This document shows positions 1-12,506 of a DNA stretch of 64,000 nucleotides, one piece after another. The DNA is from Diprion similis (taxonomy: Eukaryota > Arthropoda > Insecta > Hymenoptera > Diprionidae): contig NC_060114.1 in assembly GCF_021155765.1 (NCBI RefSeq), positions 11,871,001 through 11,935,000 of the forward strand, given 5' to 3'. The first letter of the stretch is position 1. Each line of letters starts with the position of its first letter. The position numbers and the translations under genes were made by a program. The notes beneath the pieces are model-generated. The model was not told the origin of the DNA and searched no databases. It saw nothing but the letters and a program-made list of their open reading frames with translations.

Positions 1-3000
1 TATACCTGCAAGAATAACTGATATAATCGTTTGAGAACGCGTGCACACCGCTAAGTCACGTGGTATACTTGTTTTGAGATCTGATAAAACTGAGAAGATC
101 GTGTCCGTTGGAATAATTACCATACTCAAATCATTTATTCGTCAATAGTATGTATGTACACATTGCGGCATAAAATTTATCCGCTCGTGCATGACATATA
201 ATGGATATAATTTATACCTAATCTGCAAGTCAAATATAATACAGCTGTGTGAATTTCTATTACACACATTCATTCATTCTCCGCCGCCAAAGTATATCGT
301 CCGAGATTTTACCAGCTCGCGTTAATTTCTGTATACCTTTGATATTACATACACCAACAAATGTTGCAGGCGCATTGCACGCGGAATAGGTGATCCATTT
401 AACGATCAGTGTAAGCAGAAGCTTTTACCGTTGACGTAACATCGTTACTGTTACGAGGGTAATTGACAGATTACCAGCCCATATAACAAGCCCCGACAAT
501 AGGGCCTATTGTGATCACGCCTTATTCTATGGTGCAGATATATATTCGGCCTTGCCACCATCAACATTGACTGACCTAATTTTTTTCAACCAGACCCGGA
601 GATACGTATAAGCAGACTACGAAATTATTTGGACCGTTGAGTGCATAAACGATATTAGTTCAAGCAACTGATGATGAACGACTTGTATATCCCAAAATCT
701 ATGCAAATTATAAGTACACAACTGCTATATAGGAACACGTGTGTTTGTATTTTGAAATATGTCGTTAAAAGTATATTTAGTATACGCCTCCGAAATGTGT
801 TGAATATTTACTGGTGCATTCCGTCATTTACAAGAATAAAGGCTTTTTTAAAGATATTTTTCTTTTTACAATCGAGGCGTGTAAAACACGGTGTACACGT
901 GTGGACATTAATTCAGCGACGGCTAGTTTCTCGGCCGAATCGATTACGTTGGTAACGCAGTGAAGTATGCGGTGCTACTGTTGGCCGGCCGGTAAGGTCT
1001 GAATCTGCGTTACCAAGGTAATCGATTCGGCCGAAAAACTGTATCCGTCTCTGGATTAATGTCCGTAAGTGTACGTAACGATATAAGTAGGAAAATTACT
1101 TTTGGAACTTGTCATCGACGGTAATACGAAGCGTCGAGGCGGAAATGTTTCAGAAACGATACGAGAAACGATACGAGAATTAGAACCAATCTAATCGCCG
1201 TATTTGAACTAAGTCGTTTAAAGGCGGCGCGCTGTAACAACATTGCAAATTGACGATACGTGGCTACTTGGTACGATTGCTATGCCGTCGAAACGATCCG
1301 CGACGAAACATTATTCGCATGCTTAATGAGGTGAGTAAGCAGGATCCCGGCGGACGGCAAACGTCGTAACGCGAAATCGACGACGCCACAAAATAACAAA
1401 TAATACGAATAATACATATATTTGGCACTTCCGGTATGCTGTGTAAAGAATTATTTTGGAAAGTTGATAAAATCTGATTTCTCTTGTTCTTCAACAGGGA
1501 CGACGAATCGTCGCTGCAGTGAGGGGAAAAACGTGAATTCCATCGACATGGATAGCTGGTTAAATATGCCGTATATACTATACGGTATACAAGATGATGG
1601 GATGTGATAATAAGAAAAAATAAATTACGCAACGATCGTATAATAATATGATAAAGTATGTGAGAATTTAAGGATCACAGCGAAACGTGATTGAGCAAAC
1701 TAAAACTACGCGATGGCATCGCGCACATGTAACTATGTGAATAAATTAGAATTTCAACGTGATTAAGATTTCAATGACGGTGATAAACTAAACAAATCAC
1801 GTGTGCTCGAGGCATGTTCGTGCGAGACTCGCGAGATGTTTGATATCTCCATGTTATACCAACCTTGGAGAAGATTCACGAATATAACTGGTTTTTTGTA
1901 GTCTAGACGACGTTTCGAACGGCCTTCTCAAGGAAGTCAGCGTTGAAGTACGAAAATTAGCGTCAAAATATTCACGACTTGTCACTCTCGGTATTACCTA
2001 TATACGCATGAGTGTAATATTCAGCATAAGTTGGCACGATTGCTTTTCTCTCTTCATTTGCCAAGCTGCAGCAAATTCTCGCTGTGCAAAATAATAACAA
2101 TTGACGATATTTACTCCAATCAAAGTCGCATCTTTAGAATCCGCTCTGTTTTCAATCCGAACAGCTACCGCCGTCCGCGTCGCACAAATGGATTAAGGCT
2201 TCTATGCACGTATGGATTAAAATAATATGCGCACCGATCGTGTCTTGGTAAAAGAATATAAATTTAGATTATGTCCTCTTGATAGATTGTAAAGATATTA
2301 CAATTCAGAGACGCGAGTCATATCACTTTGTCTATTGTCAGGCGGTGGATTGAAAAATCCTTTTTACACTACCCGAGTATCCTATAGATAGATGATGATT
2401 ACGTATCATTTATTTCCCTCAAGGTCACGCGTCAGTATTATATTACCTGTACGCTTATTGAGCCGATAACAATGCTTTCGGACAAACGTGTATTTATTCC
2501 ATTTCACTGCAGCGTTGCGGTTATCGTCGATTATTATTAAGACGTTGTCCTACATATACGAATGTAATTGCAGTATATACCTATAGTACAATCGACAGGT
2601 GTACTCTGACCTAATTTTTTCCTGCTATAAATCATGAAGATTCGTTGAAATTTTTCTGTTTTATTGCCCTCAACATTTATATACGACGTTCGCAGTGGAG
2701 GAAGCGTGATTCACGTGCCGTAAAAATGTTTGCCCTTCATCGTAGATGTAATTGGCACAATATGCGACAAATTTGTGGAGAAATAAAAAATTATAAACGA
2801 ACGAGTACTACGATAAAGGAATATAGCGTATAATCAGACGGAGCAGGGGTACGGGTAAAATAATTGATGTTATCTGCCGTATCGAATTGATGTACCATTT
2901 ATAAGCTGCGTTTTAATTTACAATAACGATATTTACCGTAAACAAAGTGTATAAAAGTATAAAAAATAAATAGCGACGAAAGTCGCTCCGCATCTTAGGT

Positions 3001-5351
3001 TTAACACTTGTTACATCGGAGTATCGTTTGAGAAAATACGTTACGATTCACACATAAATTATTAGCTACCTAATACGATTAGACTTATCATCATTATTAT
3101 TATGATTATTATCATCGCCCTTGTGGTAATTATTATTAGTACTATTACATGAAGAATCGAAAAATGGTTACGAACGATTAATTGAGAACGAATATTTACG
3201 CACGCGTTTTAATCGCTATTCAAGCAAACTAATATATATATATATACACAGATATATACGGACATTATATCCATTCATTGGAGTAACTGTATCACAAATT
3301 AGTTTAGCATAATTATGATGCGAACAGAAACATGATTGTGTTGTTTTACATTACACTCTCTATGCACGAAACAACGTTCTCTTAATAATTTGGATAAGTT
3401 GCAGAATTGGAATTTTTTTTTTCAAGTTCCTTTAAACTATCTTTGTTATATCGGCGCAAATATTACCACAATTATTATATATACTTTCAATGACTAGTTG
3501 AGATCAAATCGCGACATGCTTTACAAGGCTGCTCAACGATTATAATATATTACATCACAAACGATAAATGTGTTTACCTAAAATTACAAATTAAATTGTT
3601 ATGGCAACAGTTCGTTGTTATTACCGTACAATCAAAGTTCAACATTATTTTTTGGCATCTCTCACATCATTCATGAGGGAGCGAAAAAATAAAATTAAAG
3701 TCAAAATCTAAATAAATAACACGAAATTCTGAGTCTCAATTCTCGCACAATGAGTCCAATATTTTTTAGAACCCTTCGAGACTTCTAAAATGATATCCGT
3801 AACATAATCTATGTATAACGTATAAATGCGCCGAAACCGTCCGTGAGTAAAATTTTTTGCAAAAGATCACTGTTTTTGTCATCCGCTTATCGATATCTGA
3901 CAGATCGTGAAATGAGATATCAATCCATGACTTCGTAACGATTTTTAACTTGCGGAGGCAAAAAAGATTTAGCTCGAAGGGAAAGCAACAAAAATTTTTT
4001 TGAAAATATTTTCCCATCGTAAAGACTTTCTAATAATGTTTTTCTTTTTTTTTTTGTTCAAAGTATGTCACAGATAAATAGTTTAAATCTTATAACAAAC
4101 ATCAACGATGCGATGGAATGATAAAACTGTGCCCTCGATATTTAAAGAACGGATTAATCAATTCATCAGATATTTGTGAAAATATGTAGGTACGCAATGC
4201 GAATGGAGAATAAGTTTCTTCCCTCTTATAACCCAAAGATAGAAATCAATCACTTCGCATCACATTATACAGCTCTGTTCAATCTCGTTCGAGCCCGTTT
4301 TATATGCATAGATATGCCAATCTATATGCATACGTACGTTACGGTATTCAACGACGCCCTTGCCAACGTTTTCCGACGTGCGCGACGACGTCGAAGGTTG
4401 GTTGTTTTGGAAAAAGAGAAATAGAAAAGAAAAAATCATTATGCTCTGATAAAGGTCTGTTCGATTTTCCCGTGATCACACAATTGTTTATTGCAGCAAT
4501 ACGTATAACAGTTATTCACCCCTACGAAAATCATCTCCGTTCACACGTTGGCTTTTATGGCAGTATATAAGTTTCACGGCAGACATTAGGAAGGTTATAA
4601 AAAGGGTGCGTTCAGCGTGTTTCATATATGTGCGTGTGCGTGTGTGTATATACGTATGTATACGACGGTTATAGTACACGAACAACGTCCGATGTCCTCG
4701 ATTAATTAAACTGAATTGATATATAGGAATTGATTTAACGACACTTTGCTCGCAAAGTATTATACCTATACCTGACAATAAAATCCAGAATTGTATTATA
4801 CCTTCGTCAACTTTAGGATATCAATATACTGTACAATCAAGTATTATATTACTTTTCGTAAATCACTATATATGTTTATAAACCTATCTATCTATAATAT
4901 ATGTATATATACACATCGACCTATCCTACGATTGGATCCAGAAATTTCATCACTGCATATGTACAGGTACAATTAGTTTCTTCGATAACACAACCACTGC
5001 AGGCGTTATACCCAGCTTGGTCCGAATTTGCTCAACATACACTTCTTCATTGATTGAATATCTCAATGATCACGATCTTCGTCATCCGTTTTCCTCTCGC
5101 TACGAACTGCATCTAATTAACTCGACCGCTGCAACATCTCGACACGAGTGCAGGTACCTCCGCGTCTTCATCATCTCGCGTTCCGTCAAGAACGAGTAGA
5201 AGACCTGAATATTTCCGAAGGATCCTCGCGGGCAAACACGACAAAGTTCCCGATCGCCCATCCGCAGGGTGCAGGATATGTTCAAACACCGGTCAAGGTC
5301 AGTCTCAGTAATCGCCTCGTCATAGGCGACGAGATTATCCTCGACGAGTCA
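1..5351. other. Region without a recognisable gene
   Basis: Apart from the MITE at 896-1071 I see only short open frames with no family resemblance or plausible splice partners, plus AT-rich sequence. Part of the right side is probably the 3' UTR of the minus-strand gene that stops at 5352, but no polyadenylation site could be fixed from sequence alone. Confidence 0.5.
896..1071. mobile_element. Mariner/Tc1-type MITE with TA target duplication
   Basis: A 176-bp non-coding element whose two ends are inverted copies of about 65 bp. Both termini read CAC(G/T)T..GGACATTAAT inward, and the inner part of each arm carries a shared GGCCGAATCGATTACGTTGG-like stretch. The element is flanked on both sides by TA (894-895 and 1072-1073), the target duplication typical of Tc1/mariner transposons. 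It has no transposase coding capacity, so it is a non-autonomous (MITE) copy. Its outermost bases resemble those of the element at 24888-25156. Confidence 0.7.
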
Positions 5352-8300
5352 CTAGGTGTCCGTCTGCCTCGGCGGAGCTCCGTGAACCTGCGGCACCGCG
5401 ATCACGAATATGTCCAATTTCTCGCCCGAGGTCTTGTCCGTGATATCGCCGTAATATATCGAGTCGTACGGCGGCGGTGCGAAGAGGTGATAAGGCGGGG
5501 GCGGCGCGTCTTGGACCCCGAAGGACGTGCTGTCCGGTTCACCGGGTTGAGTGTACGTGATGCCCATCGGGCGGGCCCCGCGGCGACAACACCATTCCGA
5601 ACAGCTAACGACGAGGAAGAACGCCACGAGACCTCCGAAGGATCCGATGTACCAGACGATCGACCAGGGATCCAGAGGACTGTTGGTTGTTGCCTGGACG
5701 CTCTCTGAAATTATCGAAATAACGATCGTTTAAATACTTTACTTTACTAGAGTTCGCTGTCCTCAGCCACGTCCGATTTTTTTTTCCCCAAAATCAACAA
5801 GCCCCCATCTCAAAATGTGCTCTCTGAATATGAATCAGTTCTACGTATACCCACTGGAGAAAATCAGTGTACGTCGAGTTATTTTCTTGATGCGCCCCAT
5901 AGAGACCCCTAAGTATAGGCAAATCAAGGTATCAGTCCACTCTGGCAACTCCGTTGCTCTTTTGTTTTCAATCTCGGTGAAATACTCGGAGCTACTCGGA
6001 GTTGCCTTGTACCCTGGTTTGCCTAAAATTAGGGGTCCCCATTGGGAACATGACGGAACTGGGAATCAGTGAATTTTTACTGATTCAAGTTTAGAGAATG
6101 GTTCAACAAGATCGTGTGATGTTGTCGAACTGAATTCAGAGATGGGGTTTTGTTGATCTCAGCCGTCGATTCGTTTGCGTATAGACTTGCTGCCTGCGCA
6201 ATGAGGATTTCCGCAAGGACTAAACCTGCGAAAGTGTGATATCTAGACTGATAAGTGCCGCGCGTGTGCGGCACAGTCACCTCGGCATTGTATATTTTCT
6301 TTTATATCGCGCGACGTTGACACAAATGAAACCGCAAGTTTATTATTTGCACTTTTGCAGCATGGCGAACAAAAGTAGGTGTCGGTGTGCGTTACAATGT
6401 TCCTGGCAAATACGTGTGTCACGATGTTTACTCGAGTGTAAATCCCTCCCTCCGAAAAGCTCATAGGCCGGTTAACAACACTACTGTGGAACTTGGAATA
6501 AGATATATAGGTATGTACAGTGTTTTCTCAGAATTTAAGATTGCGGATTCTCGCGCGCTCGCGCAGGGTTTTTCCCAGTCCTTCTACTTTTATTTTCTTG
6601 TTTTGTTTTTTGTTTTTTTTGTTTCGTGATTCAGCGCTATAAATTTTATCCTGCACTACATAATGAAAATTATATCTGCACTAAATTTAACAAAAATTAG
6701 GATTGTAAGGAAATGTACTATACTTTTCATCGATTTTCAAAGGCCTCTGCAATTACGTATCATATGCTTTTTCTTCCATTACTTTCATTGATCTAATCTG
6801 TAGCTCAATATAATTGTCTATGTGAAAAGCGTGTCGAATGACGTCACAATAATTTACATAAATGAAAAATTTTCTATGATAAAATATAAATAAGCTACGA
6901 GAACGACTGACCCTGAATAACGCGTAGGTATTATACGCTACTCGTTTCAAGTACACGCGAGTACATGAGAGCATATTTGCGTCAGCATAGATCTTGATTC
7001 GACGAGTAAAAAACTTCCTTGAAGTATACTACGTCTAGAAGAAAAGAAATTTTTATAACCGAACTCAACTACTGATTGTGAGAATCGATTGAATACAGCG
7101 TCCTTCTGCAGTTATAAATGTTGAAAGTTTCTGCAGAAATTGCGCAACTCTGCGAGAGACAATGTCTTAAGAACCGCTGAACCGATCAATGAACGAGACT
7201 GCAGACAATAAAATTTGTAGACCAGTAGATTATCACTGCACAGTTACCCATCGTGAGTGGATGCCGGATGCGGGGATCTAATAACCCGTTTCCGGTGAGC
7301 AATGGATATCTAGTGAGTCGAAATGTCTATTTCCTCTGAACCACGATGGCCGCAGCAGCAAATGGTCATACCAACTGACGCACGTCGGTCCAAAGGGAGT
7401 GGAAACTTCTACGTAGTAGCTGAATGAAAAGTTGTTATGCAGTTTCTCGGCATAACAGAGGATGACGAAACAGTGGAAATTGATTCGAGAAAGTTAATTC
7501 TCAATGATGAAAAATGGCTAACTTGGCTGTAATTGTGATCGATTCATTGTGCAAGCTGACAGCCTGCACCGATCAGAGAACGATCCTTGAGAATATTGAG
7601 AGCCCTCGTTTTTGTTATTCAGAGTTAGCGTTCGTGCCGAATCGTGCAGTCTGGAGGTGCGGAGATAGGACCAATTCAGAGCAGGCTTTCAATGCTTAGC
7701 AGGCACGTGATTCAGAGTATTTCGATCGAAACATCTCTATCCTGCAGAATAACGCCATATTCGAATTAAAAATGACAAAACGTACCAGTTGTGTTATTCG
7801 TCGACGCATCTTTGACATCGTCGGTTTCAGATTCGAACTCTATAACGTAAACGGAGCCTCCACGTTGCTCGACGGTTCGCCCGTTGATTGCGTTTTTCAG
7901 AATTGAGTCTTCGTCGTCGCCGTCGTCGTTGTCATCGTCGTCGTCACCTTCGTCGTCGTCGAGACGCTGGAGAATCTCCGCTCGCCGGTTGGTCTCAGTG
8001 ACGTCATAAGCCGCCAATCCCCGTGCGTAAGCTGGACATACAGAAACGGGTTTTTATCAATAACATATTTATGTCGTACATGCATGCCTCACACACACTC
8101 ACACATACGTCGAAAGAACCAAGAACCGCGGGAATAACCTATCAAGGACGTTGCTGTGACCTGTTCAACGATTGGACAGTCGGCCCCACCTCGTTAATGG
8201 AAATTATATACATTCATCCTACTCCATGATGGACATTCCAAAGTCTTGACTGCCGAAGCAATTTAACTATTACGTATTATCGACTCGATTCCCAGGCGCA

Positions 8301-11300
8301 CCTTCATTCTCCCCCTTTTTCTTTACTTTTCGTAAAAGGGAAAACATCAGGTGATTGCAAAAAACCTGTCAACTCCGCAGCATAGTTGTTTCGTACCGTA
8401 TTTTCAACTCTACACATCAACTCGACGTAATCTAACGAAAGCCTAAGAACTAAGAAATTGCGAGATTTTTGCCATGCTTCGGTATTTCTTTCAACCAATC
8501 AGCTGATCGTTCCGTTCGCCGCCATATTGCGAAGCATCTGTTGACATAGGCTGGACCCGCCGGATCTGAATAAAGATTACAATGAATTTGATTGCAACTG
8601 CGAGTGACGCACACTGCGGTTCAAGGTGAAGACTTACAGAGGATAACTGCAACGCATGGATGACGTTTTTTCAACGCTCCATGTGTGAAAACACGATTGT
8701 CCCGAGGAAATAATGGAGAAGCGTACGAGCCCCTTGTTCGACGGAACCCGAAGGTCGCTGCGTAACAGAGAAAGGCAGAAACTCGGCGGAGGGCGCGGGA
8801 CCATTTGCTTTCTCTGTTCCAACGTGACCCATTCGACTGACTGCGCAGAGCGTGCATAATTATGTTCCTATAAACGCGGTTCGTTCAATGCCAGACGCCT
8901 TTAAGGGACCCTGATAGCCCCGAGGCTCTCGGGTTATACGATTTGTACGCTACCAGCTCACGTGTTTCTATGCACGTAGCCTTCGTGCGGAGTCAACGTG
9001 ATTACAGCTCCATGTGCCGATTCGAATAACCAGTTCTGGACGTGGGCTGGACCACATGACATGACGATATTACGAATGCCGTGCAGTCACTCACGCAGAG
9101 TAAATTAGTACAACTCTGTTTCGCCTATCTCGATCGGACACGGGAGATGTCTGATTTTTGATCATTGGTTTGCAATCTTCAACGAGAGTTCCGCCTTCTG
9201 TAGTTTTTTGTTTTTTGTAGTTGGCGCGGCGGTCGTCAGGTGGCGCGGCCGCTGTTGCACTCTCGCGATAGAAGTAACTTTTAAATTTAGCATATCGTAT
9301 TCATAGATCGATCGGCACACCTACGTATGTATGCCCTATGCCTGTTGAAAATAGGAAGAGAGTCTCCCTGAAGGAAAAGATAAAATGGACCGTTAATATC
9401 GGCTGACAATTTGTCCGAGGAATGTCATAATTTAATATTCTCCGTTTTAAGTCAGCATCGAGTTTACGACTATGAAGAACTTATCTCGTTAGTTTTATCA
9501 TTCGCACTGCATCATAACACCTTGTATAAAGATTCGTTGAATAATTCAATTTCCATGATAATTGCAATTTCATCAGCTAAGGCACGTTTCGGTCTGTTGA
9601 CTCAACACCGTTCCATTGACAAGAAATTTTTCCCTCAAAATGCATTGTGTGTTATACACGTAATGATGACGCAAATTCGATAAACTGTAAAAATATTTCA
9701 CAGAAATTGCAAGTAACTTATCAGGCTCGTAACTCATAATTCGCCGTTGTCGTGATTATGATGCGTGGATACGTTTAGATGCGCTAATACAATGTGCATA
9801 CAAAACACTTATAACATACATTATTTCTGCACACAATATAAACGGGGGTGTTGTATGCAGTACATATTATGCCTCTCGTCGACTTGACGGCAGACCGGTC
9901 CGCTATACACCTGCGGAATCTATTTCTGGAGGCATTGCGAATTCAACGTTATACTTGCGGAATACTAATTAAAATGCTTTACTTCTTTCTCCATCTTATC
10001 GTTTCTTGCAGCCTTTTTTTCACTTGGCTAACCAGTTTCAACCACGCACCCTTTACCCGTGCATAGAGAGACTTCGAGCCATTGCGATCAACGGTATTAC
10101 ACAGTCGGCGTTACCTTAATTATACATAATAACAATAATATCGAAGTGGAATATAGTATACAGTATCTTTTCGACGACAGCGCTTTACTCAATGATTTAT
10201 CATTAGATTCTGATTAATTCAATCTGCGTGTCTGTTTCTTCGAATCCTACATCATGCTTTAAATCCTTTTTTTTTACTATCGACAAAAGACACGAATCCC
10301 CACGTTTTACATTATACACCTATACCTACCGGCGGAAGTCTGGATGAACCGATATTTTGGCACTAAAGATGTATCTATTCACATATACATGTGTCTGGAA
10401 ACTGTGTACATGCATATGTATAATTGTATGTATTTACATACGTTATACGTAGGCACAAGGTGTAATATGCCAGAAAACGTCGTGCTACTCAACCGTGAAA
10501 AAGCTAAGAGAGAGACGACAAGTGTACGAGATCTTTCTTTTTAATAGCTACTAATTAAATCACCCGAAGACTATAGGATAAACAAGTGACGTAACAACTA
10601 GCGTTCAATTACCTGGAAGCCATACGACTATTATAGCAATCTATACTTGGTTATTTTTCTCATTATAATTTTTATCTTTTTACCATCTTCTTTTTTCTAT
10701 CGTTATTAATTTTCTATACGGTTTTTGCCTGATTCCACCTCTTCATCTTATGCTTTTTCTATTAGTTTCTTCTACTATTCTTCCTTACCAAGTTGTGCCA
10801 CTTTGGAGCATAACACGCGTGACGCAATCACTTATACGTATGTTATGCATGTACTCATAATACGTTGCCTGTAATACGGTATATGTGCATAAATTATTAT
10901 ATTATACACGCGTGAGTGAATACAGCAAGGTGAGCACCATGTATACCTGATATATAGAAAACTCAGGGAAAACTAACACTTAATTCTTTCCATAAAGTTT
11001 TCACACAATATATGGGCGACTTGTTTTCGTCGCGAAAAATAAAGGGAAAATAGAGTTTCAATGGAAAATCGTATATACATGCGCATACTAATCTACATAT
11101 AAATAATACGCATAAAGTATGTGCATTTACATCACGTATATTATAGCTCCATGTACAAAAAATTTCAACTTTGATTCCGTACCTTCGTATAATAATTATA
11201 CTTTACAGGTACAAATTAGCATAACGCAAAAAAAAAAAAAAAAAAAAAAATTCACAGTTAACAGCGACTGAAAATCAATAGATATAATCCCACACACGCA

Positions 11301-12331
11301 ATCTGTGTAGTATAATTAAAATCTTTACAATAAAACCATTCAATTATTCGCTAGCGATGTACTTGTGCAGAGATGACTTTTGTCGCCATTAAAATAGGTG
11401 TAATTAAGTTGAAAAAAATTAACAGTATTAGACAAGGAAAAACGTATGTATTTCTACCCAATTTGGCAGCAGTTACACGTGAGAAATTAAACGTCCCATA
11501 TACTGTTATAATACATAACAATATCGTCGGATTAACAAGCTTCGATGAAAGTTTACAACGCAGCAAAGGTCATGGCAGGAGAGCTGTGTTTGCCGCGTGA
11601 GATCGCATGCTCACGTAGTATTACACATCGTATATATGTGCCGAAATGTTAATCTTTTAATTTTCTCGACAGATATTATATAAATTATAATGAATATTTC
11701 ATTTTGTACGTTGTACATACATTCCGGATGTATGTGTCTTATCACAGATTGGACAAATTAAATAAATCTTATAAATCCTTGTAAACAAATTACATTTTTT
11801 TTTTTTTTTTCATTCATAGTCTCATGCCTTTCTCTTCCATAATCTACGTGTATGTTATACATTGTACTGTAATATTTCTTAACGCCTTAACCTTCCGTCT
11901 AACTATTCTATCCGAAAAAAAATGCGAGTTCGATTCTATACGAATTATTTGACAATGATGACTGGCGATGTAGACGACGTGAGAGATCGGAAGTCAGTGT
12001 CACACAATTCGTATAGAATTGAACTCGCATTTTGTTTCGGACCGAAAACAAGTTAGCCGAAAAGTTAATGCATTTATGCATTTTACTGACAGATGGAGTG
12101 GATAACTACATAGATAGATATAGATGCGTACAACACCTGATTGCGAGTAGCGTAATGGAATACTGTTAGAAAAAGAAGAAGAGAATCGTGTAGCTCCCGA
12201 GTAAACGCTCAGATATCAACTTCCAGTGCCACAAGTATTATCGAACAAAGGCAAACACGCTCAACGCTAGTAGGGGTATCGCGTACATTTGAAATTCAAC
12301 CCGTACTTCTGTACTTACTTATATTTACAGA

Positions 12332-12380
<49 letters not shown>

Positions 12381-12506
12381 AAATAGCAAGAGTGTAATTT
12401 AATTACCTGGTAACGGTGCTGTGAGAAAAGCTTCGCTCCGTCCATTCGCGGGTAAAATAACAAACGCCAGGAAACATAAGAAGAAACACTTGACAGAGAA
12501 AACCAT
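5352..12506 (-). CDS. Type I membrane protein with acidic ectodomain and PPxY tail (function unknown)
   Basis: Three exons join in phase on the minus strand: 12506-12407, 8031-7786 and 5704-5352. They give 699 nt, 232 residues. Residues 1-24 form a signal peptide with a hydrophobic CFFLCFLAFVILPA core after the start Met. The ectodomain has a strongly acidic Asp/Glu run (about residues 55-75) and possible N-glycosylation at NNTT. A single membrane helix follows (WSIVWYIGSFGGLVAFFLVV, about 130-150), then a basic Cys-rich stop-transfer stretch. The cytoplasmic tail carries PPPPY and APPPYDS, which are PPxY motifs of the kind bound by WW domains of NEDD4-family ligases. Introns are 4.4 kb and 2.1 kb. 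I do not recognise the family; resemblance to Commissureless, NDFIP, VOPP1 or Shisa proteins is only architectural. The model rests on consensus splice borders and matching phases. Confidence 0.75.
5831..6087. repeat. Long imperfect inverted repeat, MITE-like, in an intron
   Basis: Two arms of roughly 110 bp face each other. Both outer ends read TGAATCAGT inward. The best-matched inner part is GACCCCTAA...TAGGCAAA and, further in, GGCAACTCCG on one side against its complement on the other. It lies in intron 2 of the PPxY membrane-protein gene, starting 127 bp upstream (in the gene's sense) of the last exon. No clear target duplication is visible, so the transposon class is undecided. Confidence 0.5.
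11891..12065. mobile_element. piggyBac-type MITE flanked by TTAA
   Basis: A 175-bp element flanked on both sides by TTAA (11887-11890 and 12066-12069), the target site of piggyBac transposons. The arms are long imperfect inverted repeats of about 65 bp. Their best-conserved part is ATGCGAGTTC(A/G)ATTCTATA followed by CGAATT. There is no coding capacity. It sits in intron 1 of the PPxY membrane-protein gene, about 340 bp downstream of that gene's first exon in the sense of transcription. Confidence 0.65.
12339..12376. repeat. (CA)n dinucleotide microsatellite
   Basis: About 18 uninterrupted AC units with a shorter imperfect run before them. On the transcribed (minus) strand this is a (TG)n tract starting about 30 nt after the exon 1 donor of the PPxY membrane-protein gene. 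Length variation between individuals is likely. Confidence 0.95.

Noticed and set aside
5148-5708. Plus-strand open frame of 186 codons
   Set aside because: It is the antisense shadow of the last exon of the PPxY membrane protein, whose splice sites, helix and motifs lie on the minus strand.
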